33,180 nt of DNA from a virus, in IMG/VR virus record IMGVR_UViG_3300014497_000285, positions 1 to 33,180 of that record. One strand, given 5' to 3'. The position numbers were made by a program, and so were the translations under genes. Positions 15,298 to 24,376 of this stretch are shown here, in pieces. Position 1 is the stretch's first letter; each line of letters begins with the position of its first letter. Under the pieces are notes generated by a model. The model ran no database searches, was not told the DNA's origin, and saw only the letters and a list, made by a program, of their open reading frames with translations.

Positions 15298-16814
15298 GCA
15301 CATACTTTGCCATCCTGACCGAAGTGGGCGAGGCCAAGCTGGCCAACGCCATCGCCCTGGGGCGTACCCTGAAACTGAAAAACCTCGCCGTGGGCGACGG
15401 CAACGGCAATCTGCCCATGCCATCGCGCACGCAAAAAACGCTGGTGCGCGAGGTGCGCCGCGCGGGCCTGAACCAGCTGAGCATCGACCCGGCCAACGCC
15501 AGCCAGATCATCGTTGAGCAAGTCTTGCCCGAGGACGTGGGCGGCTGGTGGATACGCGAAATCGGTATCTACGACGAGGCGGGCGACCTGTGCGCGGTGG
15601 CCAACTGCCCGCCCAGCTACAAGCCCCTGATGCTTGAAGGCAGCGGGCGCACGCAAGTGGTGCGCATCGTGCTGATCGTTTCCAGTACGGCCGCCATCGA
15701 GCTGAAAATTGATCCGTCCGTCATCCTGGCCACCCGTAAATATGTCGATGACCAGGACATTACCGTGCGCGCCTACAGCGACGCGCAACTGGCCAAGCAC
15801 CTGGCCGCCGCCGATCCGCATCCGCTTCTGGCGAAGGTCGCCTATGTCGATCAGCAGGACACCAGTGCGCGCACCTATAGCGATCAGCAACTGGCCAAGC
15901 ACCAGACTGCGGCCGATCCGCACCCGCTCCTGGCCAAGGTCGCCTATGTCGATCAGCAGGACACCAGCGCACGCGCCTATGGCGATCAGCAACTGGCCAA
16001 GCACCAGACTGCTGCAGACCCGCACCCGCTGCTGGCCAAGGTCGCCTATGTCGATCAGCAAGACGCCAAGCACTTGGCCGCCCTCGATCCGCACCCGCAA
16101 TACAGCATGAAGGAAGTGGCGACGCTGCCCCGGTTTGATGCGTCCATGAAGCTGGTGAATGCGGAATTTTTGCGCCGGGCGCAAGGCAATATGGTGGGCT
16201 ATGTTCGCATCGCTGAAAATCGCACGCTCACCGCTGCCGACATCGGTTCAGTAATTCTGCTCGGCGATGCGCCCACCGTGCTGACCTTTCCAGCGCCCGC
16301 AGCATTAGGCATTCCCAACAATAGCGGTGCCTGTGTTCATATCGTCTGCGTCGGCTCGCACGCTGTCACGCTCGTGCCTGGCGACAACGATGCACAACTT
16401 GCCGCCCCCGATGCCACCCCTAGCATCCGGGTCAAGAAAGGTCAGTCGCTCACATTGATGGCGACCAATAACCAGTATTGGCGCGTCATCAGCTCGACTG
16501 CCGAGCTGTGGCGCAACGCCGACTTCACGCCACACCTGGCCAGCACAGGAAGCCAGCCCCTGCCGGGCGGATTCATTCTGCAATGGATTGCGGCGGCCAA
16601 TGCCGGCGGCAGCGGCACGGCAGCCGATACGCCTTATGACATGGCGTTTCCCAATGCCGTCGTCGCTGTTTCCGCCATCCATATCGGCAGCGATACGTCC
16701 GTCAACATCACGGTCGATGGCTCTGCCCCCAACAAGCTGGCTAGCGTACGCCTGCGCAGCAACTACACCAACGGCGCCAGTGTCATGGCCTATGTCTTAG
16801 CGATTGGATACTAA
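15294..16814 (+). CDS. H: tail fibre protein (P2 gpH-like)
   Basis: The 506-residue adhesin begins with the conserved tail-collar fibre N-terminal domain (about 1-150; YFAILTEVGEAKLANAIALG, GGWWIREIGIYDEAGDLCAV). The stalk (152-271) is built of near-identical 34-residue repeats, and the C-terminal part (about 425-506; GGFILQWIAAANAGG then a beta-rich end) resembles the receptor-binding tip of gp53-like fibres. It is shorter than P2 gpH (669). The tip should determine host range. It is followed 2 bases later by a fibre-assembly gene. Confidence 0.9.
   Translation: MSTYFAILTEVGEAKLANAIALGRTLKLKNLAVGDGNGNLPMPSRTQKTLVREVRRAGLNQLSIDPANASQIIVEQVLPEDVGGWWIREIGIYDEAGDLCAVANCPPSYKPLMLEGSGRTQVVRIVLIVSSTAAIELKIDPSVILATRKYVDDQDITVRAYSDAQLAKHLAAADPHPLLAKVAYVDQQDTSARTYSDQQLAKHQTAADPHPLLAKVAYVDQQDTSARAYGDQQLAKHQTAADPHPLLAKVAYVDQQDAKHLAALDPHPQYSMKEVATLPRFDASMKLVNAEFLRRAQGNMVGYVRIAENRTLTAADIGSVILLGDAPTVLTFPAPAALGIPNNSGACVHIVCVGSHAVTLVPGDNDAQLAAPDATPSIRVKKGQSLTLMATNNQYWRVISSTAELWRNADFTPHLASTGSQPLPGGFILQWIAAANAGGSGTAADTPYDMAFPNAVVAVSAIHIGSDTSVNITVDGSAPNKLASVRLRSNYTNGASVMAYVLAIGY
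15747..16106 (+). repeat. 102-bp tandem repeats in the tail fibre stalk
   Basis: Units start at 15747, 15849, 15951 and 16053, each coding a 34-residue motif such as DQQDTSARTYSDQQLAKHQT followed by AADPHPLLAKVAYV. The fourth is truncated internally and ends ALDPHPQYS. Units 2 and 3 are the most alike, which suggests recent expansion. The reading frame is preserved throughout. Confidence 0.92.
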
Positions 16815-16816
16815 CA

Positions 16817-17281
16817 ATGCGTAATTTCTATTCGATGTCCACAGGCGGCTTCTACCCGGCAAGCAAACAGGCCGATTACGAGCAGGCCGGCACCTGGCCG
16901 GAGGATGCGATTGCCGTCACGCCGGAGGAAGAAGCTGCCCTGCGCACATCCACGCTGGTGGACGAGTCCTTTGCCGCCTTGTCCGCACGCTACTTCGACA
17001 GCGTGCGCACCGCGCGCGAGGTCGTGCTCAACCGCTTGGCCGGCATCGGCATGGCAGCGCTGGCAAATGACGACACGGCGGCCGTACAAGCCATCCATAT
17101 GGCACGCGCAGACCTTCTCGACATTACAAGCTGCGCCGCCGTGCTCGCCGCACCGGACATCGCGGCGCTGCAAGCGGCCGTCAGCGCCGAATACGCGCGC
17201 ATCGCTGCCACCTTGCCCGACGAGGCGCGGCGCGCCTACTCCGACGCCGGCATCGCGCTGGCGGCGCCTGTCACCCCGTAA
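16817..17281 (+). CDS. tail fibre assembly protein (P2 gpG position)
   Basis: The 154-residue protein starts MRNFYSMSTGGFYPASKQAD, the common opening of phage fibre-assembly chaperones, and has an alanine-rich helical remainder. It lies right after the fibre gene, where P2 has G, and probably helps fold or attach the fibre. The Z/fun cargo spot that follows G in P2 is empty here: only 43 bases separate it from the sheath start. Confidence 0.8.
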   Translation: MRNFYSMSTGGFYPASKQADYEQAGTWPEDAIAVTPEEEAALRTSTLVDESFAALSARYFDSVRTAREVVLNRLAGIGMAALANDDTAAVQAIHMARADLLDITSCAAVLAAPDIAALQAAVSAEYARIAATLPDEARRAYSDAGIALAAPVTP

Positions 17282-17324
17282 CGCCTCATCCACGCCCCAT
17301 TCACCACCTACCAGGAGAAAAATT

Positions 17325-18499
17325 TTGGCCACCGATTACCACCATGGCGTGCGCGTCATTGAAATCAACGAGGGTTCGCGCCCGATCCGCACCGTCTCGA
17401 CGGCCGTGCTGGGCCTGATCGCCACGGCCGACGATGCCGACCCCGTGTCCTTCCCGCTCGACACGCCCGTGCTCATTACCAACGTGCTGGCAGCCATGGG
17501 CAAGGCCGGCAAGAGCGGCACCTTGTATCGCGTGCTGCAGGCGATTGCCGCGCAGACCAAGCCCCTGACCATCGTGGTGCGCGTGGCCGAAGGCGAAACG
17601 GAAGCGGAAACCACGACCAATGCCGTGGGCGGCGTCTCGCCCGATGGCAAGTACCTGGGCGCCCAGGCGCTGCTGGCCGCGCAAAGCAAGCTGGGCGTGA
17701 AACCGCGCATCCTGGGCGCGCCGGGGCTGGACACCCAGGCCGTCACCAATGCCCTGGCCAGCGTGGCACAGCGCCTGCGCGGCTTCGTGTATGCGTCGGC
17801 CTACGGCTGCGCCACCGTCACGGCGGCCACCGCCTATCGCGGCCAGTTCGGCCAGCGCGAAGTGATGGTCATCTGGCCCGACTTCGTGAACTGGAATACC
17901 GCCACCAACGAAGAGGCCAGCATTTCGGCCGTGGCCTACGCCATGGGCCTGCGCGCCAAGATCGACGAGGAAACAGGCTGGCACAAGACCTTGTCGAACG
18001 TGTCGTCAACGGCCCGACCGGCATCAGCAAGGATGTGTTTTTCGATCTGCAAGACCCGGCGACCGATGCCGGCGTGCTCAATGCCAAGGAAGTGACCACG
18101 CTGATTAACATGGGCGGTTATCGCTTCTGGGGTTCGCGCACCTGCGAGGCGCCGGGCGGCTTCTTCTATTTCGAAAGCTACACGCGCACGGCCCAGGTGC
18201 TGGCCGACACCATCGCCGAGGCGCACTTCGCCTACGTCGATGTGCCCCTGCATCCGTCCCTGGTGCGCGATCTGCTGGAAAGCATCAACGCCAAGTTCCG
18301 CGACCTGAAATTGCAGGGCTACATCATCGACGGCCACGCCTGGTATGACGAGCAGTACAACGACAAGACGGCGCTGAAAGACGGCAAGCTGGCCATCGAT
18401 TACGACTACACGCCCGTGCCGCCGCTGGAAAACCTGAAATTCCAGCAGCGCATCACCGACCGCTACCTGGCCGACTTCGCCTCGCGCATCGCGGCTTAA
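17325..18499 (+). pseudogene. FI: tail sheath protein (P2 gpFI-like), broken by a one-base frameshift
   Basis: The sheath is the contractile outer tube of the tail. Starting at TTG 17325 (AGGAG 7 bases upstream; [20 protein letters not shown]), the frame follows the family up to GWHKTLSNV, then runs into unrelated residues and stops at 18095 (256 residues). The expected continuation, [19 protein letters not shown], is in the -1 frame from 18002 and goes to 18499, ending in FASRIAA. Inserting one base at about 18000-18003 would restore 391 residues, against 396 in P2. No slippery heptamer is present, so this is a mutation or a sequencing error, not programmed frameshifting. If real, no contractile tail can form. 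Confidence 0.92.
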
Positions 18500-18509
18500 C
18501 CATCCCCGT

Positions 18510-18526
18510 GCCCGCCGCGTGCGGGC
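18510..18526 (+). other. hairpin between sheath and tube genes
   Basis: GCCCGC and GCGGGC pair across a CGCGT loop in the 50-base gap before FII. No U-run follows, so it is more likely an mRNA stability or processing element than a terminator. Confidence 0.45.
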
Positions 18527-18549
18527 GCAACTGATCACTGGAGAACACT

Positions 18550-19059
18550 ATGGGCATGCCCCACAAACTCAAGCAATTCAACGTATTTCAAAATGGCGTG
18601 CTGTTCATGGGCATGGTGCCCGAAGTCACCTTGCCAAAACTGAGCCGCAAGATGGAAGAGTACCGCGCCGGCGGCATGAGCGGCCCCGTTTCCGTGGACT
18701 TCGGCAATGAGGCGCTGTCGTTGGAATGGAGCGCCGGCGGCCTGATCGCCGAAGCCCTGAAACAGTACGGCGCGCACACGCACGGCGCCGTGCAACTGCG
18801 CTTTGCCGGTGCTTACCAGAACGACGATGACGGCAGCGTCGCCGCCGTCGAGGTCGTCGTGCGCGGCCGTTACAAGGAAATCGACATGGGCGCGGCCAAG
18901 ATGGGCGACGACACCACCCACAAATACACCATGGCTTGCAGCTATTACAAACTGATGATCGACGGCGCCACCGTCATCGAACTGGACTTCATGAGCGGCA
19001 CCGAGAACTTCGGCGGCGGCGACACCAATGCGGCCATCCGCAAGGCCATCGGCCTGTAA
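18550..19059 (+). CDS. FII: major tail tube protein (P2 gpFII-like)
   Basis: At 169 residues this matches P2 gpFII (172), which forms the inner tube. Typical segments are PHKLKQFNVFQNGVLFMGM, VTLPKLSRKMEEYRAGGM and MDFMSG-like LDFMSGTENFGG at the end. A GGAG ribosome site lies before the ATG. It is unaffected by the frameshift upstream. Confidence 0.95.
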   Translation: MGMPHKLKQFNVFQNGVLFMGMVPEVTLPKLSRKMEEYRAGGMSGPVSVDFGNEALSLEWSAGGLIAEALKQYGAHTHGAVQLRFAGAYQNDDDGSVAAVEVVVRGRYKEIDMGAAKMGDDTTHKYTMACSYYKLMIDGATVIELDFMSGTENFGGGDTNAAIRKAIGL

Positions 19060-19096
19060 TCCCCTTTTTTAATCACACCACAACAAGGAACACAGC

Positions 19097-19405
19097 ATGA
19101 ACAACGATACCCAAAACAGCGCCGTCATCGAGCTGGACGACCCGATCAAGCGCGGCGACAGCTTCATCACCGCGCTGACCGTGCGCAAGCCCAAGGCGGG
19201 CGCCCTGCGCGGCATTTCCCTGATCGAGCTGGCCAACCTGAACGTGTCGGCCCTGCAGATCGTGCTGCCGCGCATCACCGAGCCGACCTTGACCGCGCAC
19301 GACATCGCCAACATGGACCCTGCCGACCTGCTGGCCGTGGGCGTCGAGGTTGCCGGTTTTTTGGCGAGCAAAGTAGATCGCCTTTCGGTATCCCCGGCGA
19401 AGTAG
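19097..19405 (+). CDS. E: tail assembly chaperone E (P2 gpE-like)
   Basis: This 102-residue protein (P2 gpE about 91) is the shorter of two tail-assembly chaperone products. Family-like segments are AVIELDDPIKRGD, VRKPKAGALRGISL and MDPADLLAVGVEVAGFL. An AAGGA ribosome site precedes the ATG. A slippery heptamer near its end allows a longer fusion with E'. It lies between tube and tape measure, the universal place for these chaperones. Confidence 0.93.
   Translation: MNNDTQNSAVIELDDPIKRGDSFITALTVRKPKAGALRGISLIELANLNVSALQIVLPRITEPTLTAHDIANMDPADLLAVGVEVAGFLASKVDRLSVSPAK
19357..19363 (+). promoter_or_regulatory. -1 programmed frameshift site (T TTT TTG) of E/E'
   Basis: In the E frame the bases read GGT TTT TTG, giving the X XXY YYZ heptamer T TTT TTG, the slippery sequence described for P2 E/E'. 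After a -1 slip, reading resumes at 19363 and stays open to the TAG at 19525-19527. Confidence 0.85.
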
Positions 19406-19527
19406 AAGACGCCATGGCCGACATTGCCGGCGTCTTCCACTGGACGCCGGCAGCAATGGACGGCTTTACGATTGATGAACTGATGGCCTGGCGCGAACGC
19501 GCCAGACAGAGAAGCGGAGCGGAATAG
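19363..19527 (+). CDS. E': E' extension of the tail assembly chaperone, made by -1 frameshifting
   Basis: This -1 frame adds 54 residues after residue 89 of E, giving a 143-residue fusion; in P2 it is about 142. The extension has the family signature HWTPAAMDGFTIDELMAWRE followed by RARQRSGAE. Its TAG lies directly against the ATG of the tape measure gene. No independent start is needed, and it is annotated here as part of E. Confidence 0.88.
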   Translation, partial: GEQSRSPFGIPGEVEDAMADIAGVFHWTPAAMDGFTIDELMAWRERARQRSGAE

Positions 19528-22398
19528 ATGGCTGGTCGGGATCTGAAATTACAGGTAGTGTTTGCAGCGCTGGACAAGATCACCGGCCCGCTGAAAAAGA
19601 TCATGGGCGGTTCCAGCGACACGGCCAAGGCTTTGAAGGCCACCAGCGACCGTTTACGTGACCTGAATGCCCAGCAGAAAAACATCAGCAAGTTCCGCGA
19701 ACTGCATGGCGGCCTGGACGCCACGCGCACCAAGCTGGAAGCGGCCCAGCAAAAGGTGGCTAGCCTGGCCGCCAAGATGAAACAGGCGGAGGCGCCCACG
19801 CGCGCCATGACGCGCGAGTTTAACGCCGCAGTCAAGGCGGCCGGCGCCTTGAAGACCGCCGGCCAGCAACAAGCCCAGCAACTGCAGGTCATGCGCGAGC
19901 GCCTGGCGGGTGCCGGCATCGGTACCAAAGACCTGGCCAACCACGAGCGCACCTTGCGGCGCGAAATCGAGGCCACCAACAAAACCATGACCTTGCAGCA
20001 GCAGAAGCTGGCCAACGCGGCCGCCAAGCAGCAGCGCGTCACCAACGCCACCCAGCACGCCGACAAGCTGCGCAACAAGGCGGGCAACCTGGCCATGGCC
20101 GGCGCTGGCGCCACAGCCACGGGCGCCGTGCTCGGCGCACCCATCGTCAAGGGACTGAACGAGGCCAAGCACTATCAAACAGAAGTGGGCCGCGTCAACG
20201 CGCTGGGCCTGGGCGACAAAGTGTCAGCCGAGGCCGTCGCCTTCGCGCGCAACATGAAGACCTACGGCACCAGCCAGCTCGACAACCTGCAGCTGATGCG
20301 CGACGGCATGAGCGCCTTTGCCGACGTGCACCACGCGGAAATGGTCGCCCCTACCCTGGCCAAGATGAAGTTTGCCAATCACGCCTTCTTTGGCGAGGCC
20401 GAGGGCGCCGACAACGAACGCAAGTTCATGGACATGCTCAAGGTCATCGAGCTGCGCGGCGGCCTGGAGAGCAAGGAAAAGTTCGAAGCCCAGGCCAATA
20501 TCGTGCAGCAGGTCATCACCGCCACGGGCGGGCGCGTCGGCCCGAATGAATGGCTGAACATGATCAAGACGGGCGGTATCGCCGCCAAGGGCTTAAAAGA
20601 CGACGCCTTTTACTACCAGATGGAACCGCTGGTGCAGGAAATGAGCGGCAACCGCGTCGGCACGTCGCTGATGAGCGCCTACCAGAACTTGTACCAGGGC
20701 CGCACGACGAAGCGCTCGGCCAAGAAACTGGAAGAATTTGGCCTGATCGGCGACAAGAGCAAGGTCACGCATGATAAAGCGGGACAACTTTCCTTCCTCA
20801 ATCCTGGCGCGCTGCTGGGTTCCGAGCTGTTCCGCGAAAATCAGTTTGAGTGGATGGAAAAGGTGCTGTTGCCGCAACTGGCAAAAAAAGGCATCACGGA
20901 AAAGAAACAGGTGCTCGATGCCATCGGCAGCATCTTTTCCAACCGCACGGCGTCGAACCTGTATTCGCAGATGTATTTGCAGCGCGGGCAAATCCACAAG
21001 AACGAAAAGCTCAACCGTGGCGCCGCCGATATCGGCCGGCTGGAAAAGCTGGGGCGCGAATCGGCCGCCGGCAAGGAACTGGAGGCGCAGTCGAAGCTGG
21101 CCAACTTGAAACTGACCATGGGCGAAAAAATCCTGCCGCTGTACGCGCAGGGACTGGAAATGGCGATTTCCGCCGTCACGCGCCTGAACGGTTTCATGGA
21201 ACGCAACCCGACCGTGGCAAAGGTCATGATTACCGCCTTTGCCGTGCTGGCCGGCCTGCTGCTGGTGCTCGGCCCGCTGATGCTGGGCATCGCCGCCCTG
21301 ATCGGCCCGTATGCCATGCTGCACGTCATGTTCGCCAAGATGGGCGTGACGGGCGGCGTGCTCACGCCAATTCTGCGCAGCTTGGGCGGCGCTTTCATGT
21401 GGGCGGGCCGGGCCGTGCTGTGGCTGGGCCGCGCTCTTCTGATGAACCCGATTGGCATCGCCATCACGGTCATTGCCGGCGCCGCCTTCCTGATCTACAA
21501 ATACTGGGAGCCGATCAAGGCTTTCTTTGGCGGCCTGTGGTCCAGCGTCAAGGCGGCGTTTGCCGGCGGCTTTACCGGCATCAATAGCCTGATCGCCGAC
21601 TGGTCACCGCTGGGCCTATTCTATCGCTCCTTCGCGGGCGTGCTGGGCTGGTTCGGCATCGCCCTGCCCGCCAAGTTCACCGATTTTGCCGCCAACATCC
21701 GGCATAGCATGGCCGAGGGACTGGCGCCGCTGACAGGCTTCATTGCCAGTCTGTGGTCGCAACTGCAAACCACCTTCAGCGGCGGCATGGCCAGCATCAG
21801 CGCCCTGATTATCAACTGGTCGCCCGTCGGCGTGTTCTACCAGGCGTTCGCGGGCGTCATGAGCTGGTTCGGCATCCAGCTGCCGGCCCAGTTCACCGAA
21901 TTCGGCGCCAACATCCTGCGCGGCCTGGTCAACGGCATCACGGGTTCCATGGGCGCCGTCAAGGACGCCATCAGCAATGCCGGTTCCAGCACCATTGCCT
22001 GGTTCAAGGAAAAGCTGGGCATCCACAGCCCAAGCCGCGTGTTTGCCCAGCTGGGCGACTACACCATGCAGGGCCTGGCCGTGGGCTTGGATCGCAGCGA
22101 GGGCGCGCCGATAGCCAAGGTATCCAGCCTGGCGCAACGCCTGACGCAACTGGGCGCCGGCATCGCCATCGGCACGGCCACCGCCCTGCCCGCCAGCGCC
22201 TTCGACATGCGCGCGCCGCTGTCACAAGGCGGCTTCGGCGCCGGCATGACGATTCAGGGCGACAAGATCGAAATCACGATCCAGGCGCAAGCCGGTTCCG
22301 ATCCCCAGGCCATCGCCCGCGCCGTGTATGCGGCCATGGAACAGCGCGACCGCGAAAAGGCGGCACGCATCCGCTCGTCCCTGCGCGACCACGATTAA
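19528..22398 (+). CDS. T: tape measure protein (P2 gpT-like)
   Basis: The 956-residue protein (P2 gpT about 815) sets tail length and is ejected with DNA. Long alpha-helical, coiled-coil-like stretches (about 20-190) are followed by two hydrophobic clusters (about 563-600 and 621-660). A duplicated segment occurs near 669-722 and 741-794 (WSPLGLFYRSFAGVLGWFGI against WSPVGVFYQAFAGVMSWFGI). The KEKLGIHSPSRVFAQLG motif near 830 is common in such proteins. Tail length should scale with its size. Confidence 0.95.
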   Translation: MAGRDLKLQVVFAALDKITGPLKKIMGGSSDTAKALKATSDRLRDLNAQQKNISKFRELHGGLDATRTKLEAAQQKVASLAAKMKQAEAPTRAMTREFNAAVKAAGALKTAGQQQAQQLQVMRERLAGAGIGTKDLANHERTLRREIEATNKTMTLQQQKLANAAAKQQRVTNATQHADKLRNKAGNLAMAGAGATATGAVLGAPIVKGLNEAKHYQTEVGRVNALGLGDKVSAEAVAFARNMKTYGTSQLDNLQLMRDGMSAFADVHHAEMVAPTLAKMKFANHAFFGEAEGADNERKFMDMLKVIELRGGLESKEKFEAQANIVQQVITATGGRVGPNEWLNMIKTGGIAAKGLKDDAFYYQMEPLVQEMSGNRVGTSLMSAYQNLYQGRTTKRSAKKLEEFGLIGDKSKVTHDKAGQLSFLNPGALLGSELFRENQFEWMEKVLLPQLAKKGITEKKQVLDAIGSIFSNRTASNLYSQMYLQRGQIHKNEKLNRGAADIGRLEKLGRESAAGKELEAQSKLANLKLTMGEKILPLYAQGLEMAISAVTRLNGFMERNPTVAKVMITAFAVLAGLLLVLGPLMLGIAALIGPYAMLHVMFAKMGVTGGVLTPILRSLGGAFMWAGRAVLWLGRALLMNPIGIAITVIAGAAFLIYKYWEPIKAFFGGLWSSVKAAFAGGFTGINSLIADWSPLGLFYRSFAGVLGWFGIALPAKFTDFAANIRHSMAEGLAPLTGFIASLWSQLQTTFSGGMASISALIINWSPVGVFYQAFAGVMSWFGIQLPAQFTEFGANILRGLVNGITGSMGAVKDAISNAGSSTIAWFKEKLGIHSPSRVFAQLGDYTMQGLAVGLDRSEGAPIAKVSSLAQRLTQLGAGIAIGTATALPASAFDMRAPLSQGGFGAGMTIQGDKIEITIQAQAGSDPQAIARAVYAAMEQRDREKAARIRSSLRDHD

Positions 22399-22413
22399 AG
22401 AAAGAAGCACACC

Positions 22414-23022
22414 ATGATGATGATTTTAGGAATGTTCGTGTTCAGCCTGCCGACGCTGGCCTATCACGAGCTGCAGCGGCAAACGGAATGGAAACACGCC
22501 AGCACGGCGCGCGTGGGCCTGCGCGACGCGCACCAGTACGTGGGGCCAGGCGACGACACCATCACCCTGTCGGGCTGGGTGGCGCCGGAACTGACCGGCT
22601 CCCTGTACTCGCTCGATGCGCTGCGCATGATGGCCGACACGGGTAAATCGTGGATTCTGATCCAGGGCACGGGCCGCATTCTCGGCTCCTACCGCATCAC
22701 CAGCATGACCGAGGGGCGCACCATCCTGGACGGCAGCGGCGGCGCGCGCCGCGTCGAGTTCTCGATTGCGCTCAAGCGCGACGACGACGGCGTGCTGGCC
22801 ATGGTGGGCCTGGGCGACATCGGCGACCTGAAAAACATGCTCAGCATCGACGGCATGACCAACAGCATTGCCGGCGCGGCCAAGAATGCCGTGGGCAGTG
22901 TGGTCGGCAATGTGGTCGGCGGCATCACATCAAGATACGGCGGCGTGGTCAGCGAGATGAAGGACAAGATCGGCGGCAGCATCGGCGGCGCCATCGGCAG
23001 CGCGGCGGACAAGTTCAAATGA
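22414..23022 (+). CDS. U: tail protein U (P2 gpU-like)
   Basis: The first 130 residues follow P2 gpU (about 159 in total): GMFVFSLPTLAYHELQRQTEW, the RVGLRDAHQYVGPGDDTITL stretch and FSIALKRDD. The remaining residues to 202 form a glycine- and alanine-rich low-complexity tail (VVGNVVGGI, IGGSIGGAIGSAADKFK). It is a tail-tip component. The stop overlaps the D start (ATGA). Confidence 0.92.
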   Translation: MMMILGMFVFSLPTLAYHELQRQTEWKHASTARVGLRDAHQYVGPGDDTITLSGWVAPELTGSLYSLDALRMMADTGKSWILIQGTGRILGSYRITSMTEGRTILDGSGGARRVEFSIALKRDDDGVLAMVGLGDIGDLKNMLSIDGMTNSIAGAAKNAVGSVVGNVVGGITSRYGGVVSEMKDKIGGSIGGAIGSAADKFK

Positions 23023-24290
23023 GCGAGCATATCCCCGCCTTCAAGGTCAGCATCGAGGACAAGGATTTGACGGCCATCGTCTCGCCGCGGCTGATCAATC
23101 TGACCTTGACCCTGTGCCGTGGCGATGAGAGCGACCAGCTCGACATGGCACTGGACGACAGCGACGGCAAGCTGGCCCTGCCGCCGCGCGGCGCGCAGAT
23201 CGCCCTGGCGCTGGGCTGGCAAGCGTCCGGCCTGGTGGAGATGGGCAGGTTCACCGTGGACGAGGTGGAGCACAGCGGCGCGCCCGACACCATCACCCTG
23301 CGCGCCAGGTCGGCCAACCTGATCGACACCTTCAAGCAGCAGCAGGAGCACAGCTTTCACAAGACCACCCTGGGCGCCATCATCGAGGCGATTGCCTTTC
23401 GCAACGAGCTGGCGTCGGGCGTGTCGGCGCGCCTGCGCGACACGGCCATCGAGCACATCGACCAGACCCACGAGAGCGATGCGGCCTTCCTGCGCCGGCT
23501 CGGCAGGAAGTACGACGCGGTGGCCACCGTCAAGAACGACACCCTGCTGTTCATCCCCATCAACCAGAGCCGCACCGCCAGCGGCAAGGCGCTGCCCACG
23601 ATCCCCATCACCCGCGCCCTGGGCGACGGCCACCGCTACCACAGCGCCGAAAGCGACGCGTACACGGGCGTGCGCGCCTTCTGGCACGACGAGCGCTACG
23701 CGCGCCGCCGCAGCGTGGTGGCGGGCGTGCCCGGCAACAGCAAGCGCCTGCGCACCACCTTCGCCAGCGAAACGGACGCGCGCGCGGCGGCCGTGGCCGA
23801 GTGGCAGCGCATCCTGCGCGGCCTGGCCACCTTTGAAATGAGCCTGGCCCTGGGCAACCCCGCCGTGTTCCCGCAATCGCCCGTGACCGTGCAAGGCTTC
23901 AAGCCCGAGATCGACGCCACCGAATGGCTATCGGTCAAGGTCACGCACAGCCTGGGCGGCAACGGCTTTACCACGCGGGTGGAATTCGAAACGAAGACGG
24001 AAGCGGTCGAGGCCGAGCGAGAGGAAGAGAAAGACCCGGACGAAGGCATCACGGGCGTGGTGGCCAGGTGGAAGGATGTGGCGGCGAAGAAGAAAAAGGC
24101 GGGACAGGAACAGGCTGGCGCCGCTGGCACGCTCAAGACGCTGGACCATGTTTATAAGAGCAAGCAGGCCGCGAAACGGGCGGCTCTGCATGCGTGGAAG
24201 CATATTGAGGAAGTGCGGGATATCATCCGCGAAAACAGCGAGGAACCCTGGAAGCCTAAGCAAACAGCAGCCGGCGCAGAAGCAGCCTAA
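23019..24290 (+). CDS. D: tail protein D, baseplate hub-like (P2 gpD-like)
   Basis: The 423-residue protein (P2 gpD about 387) is the gp27-like hub connecting tube and spike. Recognisable stretches are PAFKVSIEDKDLTAIVSPRL, THESDAAFLRRLGRKYDAVA and HSLGGNGFTTRVEFE. The final 60-70 residues are highly charged (EREEEKDPDEG, AAKKKKAGQE). It is the last late tail gene; P2 has ogr next, but here a leftward accessory block intervenes and the Ogr gene lies in the early operon. Confidence 0.93.
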   Translation: MSEHIPAFKVSIEDKDLTAIVSPRLINLTLTLCRGDESDQLDMALDDSDGKLALPPRGAQIALALGWQASGLVEMGRFTVDEVEHSGAPDTITLRARSANLIDTFKQQQEHSFHKTTLGAIIEAIAFRNELASGVSARLRDTAIEHIDQTHESDAAFLRRLGRKYDAVATVKNDTLLFIPINQSRTASGKALPTIPITRALGDGHRYHSAESDAYTGVRAFWHDERYARRRSVVAGVPGNSKRLRTTFASETDARAAAVAEWQRILRGLATFEMSLALGNPAVFPQSPVTVQGFKPEIDATEWLSVKVTHSLGGNGFTTRVEFETKTEAVEAEREEEKDPDEGITGVVARWKDVAAKKKKAGQEQAGAAGTLKTLDHVYKSKQAAKRAALHAWKHIEEVRDIIRENSEEPWKPKQTAAGAEAA

Positions 24291-24376
24291 ACGCGCGCCA
24301 TTTACATCCACTCAGCGGCTGCTTTCGCCCCGAAGCGGACGCATGCGTACCTCAGCTGCGAGATTGGCTTCGGCCG

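Noticed and set aside
15747-16106. CRISPR-like regular repeats
   Set aside because: The spacing is regular but the units are contiguous, lack unique spacers and keep the reading frame of the tail fibre; they are protein repeats.
22689-23894. Long leftward open frame (401 codons) opposite U and D
   Set aside because: Low-complexity His/Gly/Ala/Arg composition; the sense strand carries clear U and D genes.
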